Shown here: positions 5,814 to 6,850 of the stretch, piece by piece
Position numbering within the stretch: the first letter of the stretch is position 1
Layout: each line of letters opens with the position of its first letter
From: Cyclobacteriaceae bacterium
GTDB lineage: Bacteria; Bacteroidota; Bacteroidia; Cytophagales; Cyclobacteriaceae
DNA: 6,850 nucleotides
Assembly: GCA_009885605.1 (NCBI GenBank)
Contig: VFKK01000153.1
Span: 1-6,850 of the forward strand
Direction of reading: 5' to 3'
Notes under the pieces: model-generated
The model's database searches: none
Told to the model about the DNA's origin: nothing
The model's input: only the letters and a program-made list of their open reading frames with translations
Position numbers and translations under genes: made by a program

Positions 5814-6850
5814 TTATAGCAATGTGGTAGGACAAACGTAGTCCGATACCTTAAATTTCTCTGATTCTTTAATCGCTTTAAAACCACCGGCGACATCAAT
5901 CAAATTATCAAAACCTCTTGCTCTCAGTGCGGAGTTGAAGATCATTGATCTGTATCCACCGGCACAGTGCACGTAGTAAGTTTTATCTTTATTGATTTTC
6001 AGCATGCTATCATTCAGATAATCCAGTGGAGCATTTTCAGCGTCTAAAACGTGCTCAGACAGGTATTCTGAATTTTTCCTTACATCCAGAATATTGATAT
6101 CATGATTGTGTTCTTTGATTTTAGCCAGCTCCTCCACTGTGACTTGAGTGATTTGATCTACCTCATGTCCTGCTCCTTTCCATGCCTCGATTCCTCCTTT
6201 CAAGTATCCAAGTGCATGATCATAACCCACACGTGCCAATCTGGTAATTACTTCTTCCTCTTTTCCTTCATCTGTGATCACCAAAATCTCCTGCTTCACA
6301 TCCGGGATCATAGCTCCTACCCATACAGCAAAGCTTCCATCGATTCCAATGTTTACTGAATTTGGCACAAAGCCTTTGGCGAAAACTTCCGGATCTCTTG
6401 TATCAAGAATCAATGCTCCTGTTTCGTTAGCAGCTGCATCAAATTCTGCAGGTGAAAGTGGTCTGATACCCCTTTCCAAAACCGTATCGATGCTGTCATA
6501 TCCCTGAATATTCATCATCACATTCTGAGGGAAATATGCAGGAGGAGGTGTAAGACCTGTTAATACTTCTTTGATAAATTCCTCTTTCGTCATCTCCTGA
6601 AGAGCATAATTGGTCTTCTTTTGATTTCCCAGCGTATCAGAAGTTTCTTTACTCATGTTTTTGCCACATGCGCTGCCTGCTCCGTGAGCAGGATAAACGA
6701 TCAAATCGTCTGACAAGGGCATGAGTTTATTTCTCAAAGAATCGTACAAAAGAGCTGCAAGCTTGTCCTGAGTGAGTTCAGCAATTACTTTCTGAGCCAA
6801 ATCAGGTCTTCCCACATCACCTATAAATAAGGTATCACCTGTGAAAACCG
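5814..6850 (-). CDS. cstB: CstB-like persulfide dioxygenase-rhodanese fusion; 5' end cut by window edge
   Basis: 344 residues are visible, open through the right edge. The GTG at 6815 is an internal Val, not a start. The visible part begins in the metallo-beta-lactamase fold of ETHE1-type persulfide dioxygenases: GDTLFIGDVGRPDL (visible residues 4-17, metal-ligand Asp5) and YPAHGAGSACGK (His55, Cys61). A first rhodanese-like domain (about 129-231) has LVITDEGKEEE where the catalytic Cys loop should be, so it is a pseudo-domain. A second (about 236-336) carries the active loop HCAGGYRS (Cys295), and a further Cys339 lies in the tail CPTTLL. This order matches Staphylococcus aureus CstB, which oxidises low-molecular-weight persulfides with O2 and yields thiosulfate. 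About 100-130 N-terminal residues, including the HxHxDH metal site, should lie outside. Cytoplasmic; a terminator follows and the porin-YeeE operon is next. The gene symbol is by architecture only. Confidence 0.88.
   Translation of the reverse strand, partial: VFTGDTLFIGDVGRPDLAQKVIAELTQDKLAALLYDSLRNKLMPLSDDLIVYPAHGAGSACGKNMSKETSDTLGNQKKTNYALQEMTKEEFIKEVLTGLTPPPAYFPQNVMMNIQGYDSIDTVLERGIRPLSPAEFDAAANETGALILDTRDPEVFAKGFVPNSVNIGIDGSFAVWVGAMIPDVKQEILVITDEGKEEEVITRLARVGYDHALGYLKGGIEAWKGAGHEVDQITQVTVEELAKIKEHNHDINILDVRKNSEYLSEHVLDAENAPLDYLNDSMLKINKDKTYYVHCAGGYRSMIFNSALRARGFDNLIDVAGGFKAIKESEKFKVSDYVCPTTLL

Noticed and set aside
6813..6815. GTG as the start of the persulfide dioxygenase-rhodanese gene
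   Set aside because: The same frame continues to the window edge and encodes the conserved GDTLFIGD just before it, so the GTG is an internal Val.
1..6850. CRISPR arrays, insertion sequences, tRNA or rRNA genes
   Set aside because: No regularly spaced repeats, terminal inverted repeats, transposase-like proteins or RNA-gene signatures were found.

Overview
The window looks like chromosome of an aerobic member of the Bacteroidota, probably Cytophagales/Cyclobacteriaceae-like (Algoriphagus and relatives). This is inferred from the moderate-to-low GC, the absence of Shine-Dalgarno sequences before most starts, an exact Bacteroidota-type -7 box (TAnnTTTG) before the transporter gene, and protein sequences of Bacteroidota character. 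All six confident genes lie on the minus strand, so the locus is transcribed from high to low coordinates.

In transcription order: (1) 6850-5814, the 3' part of a CstB-like persulfide dioxygenase-rhodanese fusion, closed by an intrinsic terminator (5782-5759). (2) 5704-3202, a probable operon of an outer-membrane beta-barrel porin and two half-size YeeE/YedE (TsuA-like, sulfur-compound) permeases, closed by a near-perfect hairpin terminator (3182-3148). (3) 2944-1772 and 1775-1056, an MFS transporter of the YbjJ type translationally coupled (ATGA overlap) to a FatA-like acyl-ACP thioesterase. (4) 831-1, a membrane-anchored dihaem cytochrome c of the thiosulfate dehydrogenase (TsdA) family that runs off the left edge. 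It has no stop in the window, so an ORF caller that needs a stop codon misses it. A possible 26-codon membrane miniprotein lies on the plus strand at 3066-3146.

The sulfur genes fit one pathway. The fusion enzyme would turn sulfide-derived persulfide into sulfite/thiosulfate, the porin and YeeE pair would move a sulfur anion across the two membranes, and TsdA would couple thiosulfate to tetrathionate, passing electrons to the respiratory chain. The MFS/thioesterase pair between them has no obvious sulfur role.

The strongest regulatory signal is a pair of almost identical CRP/FNR-type palindromes (TGTGA-N6-TCACA), one before tsdA and one before the porin. They match at 16 of 18 positions read on the same strand and suggest a shared regulator. 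No mobile element, CRISPR array, tRNA or rRNA was seen. No gap between genes exceeds 300 bases; the two largest (832-1055 and 2945-3201) are described in the feature list.
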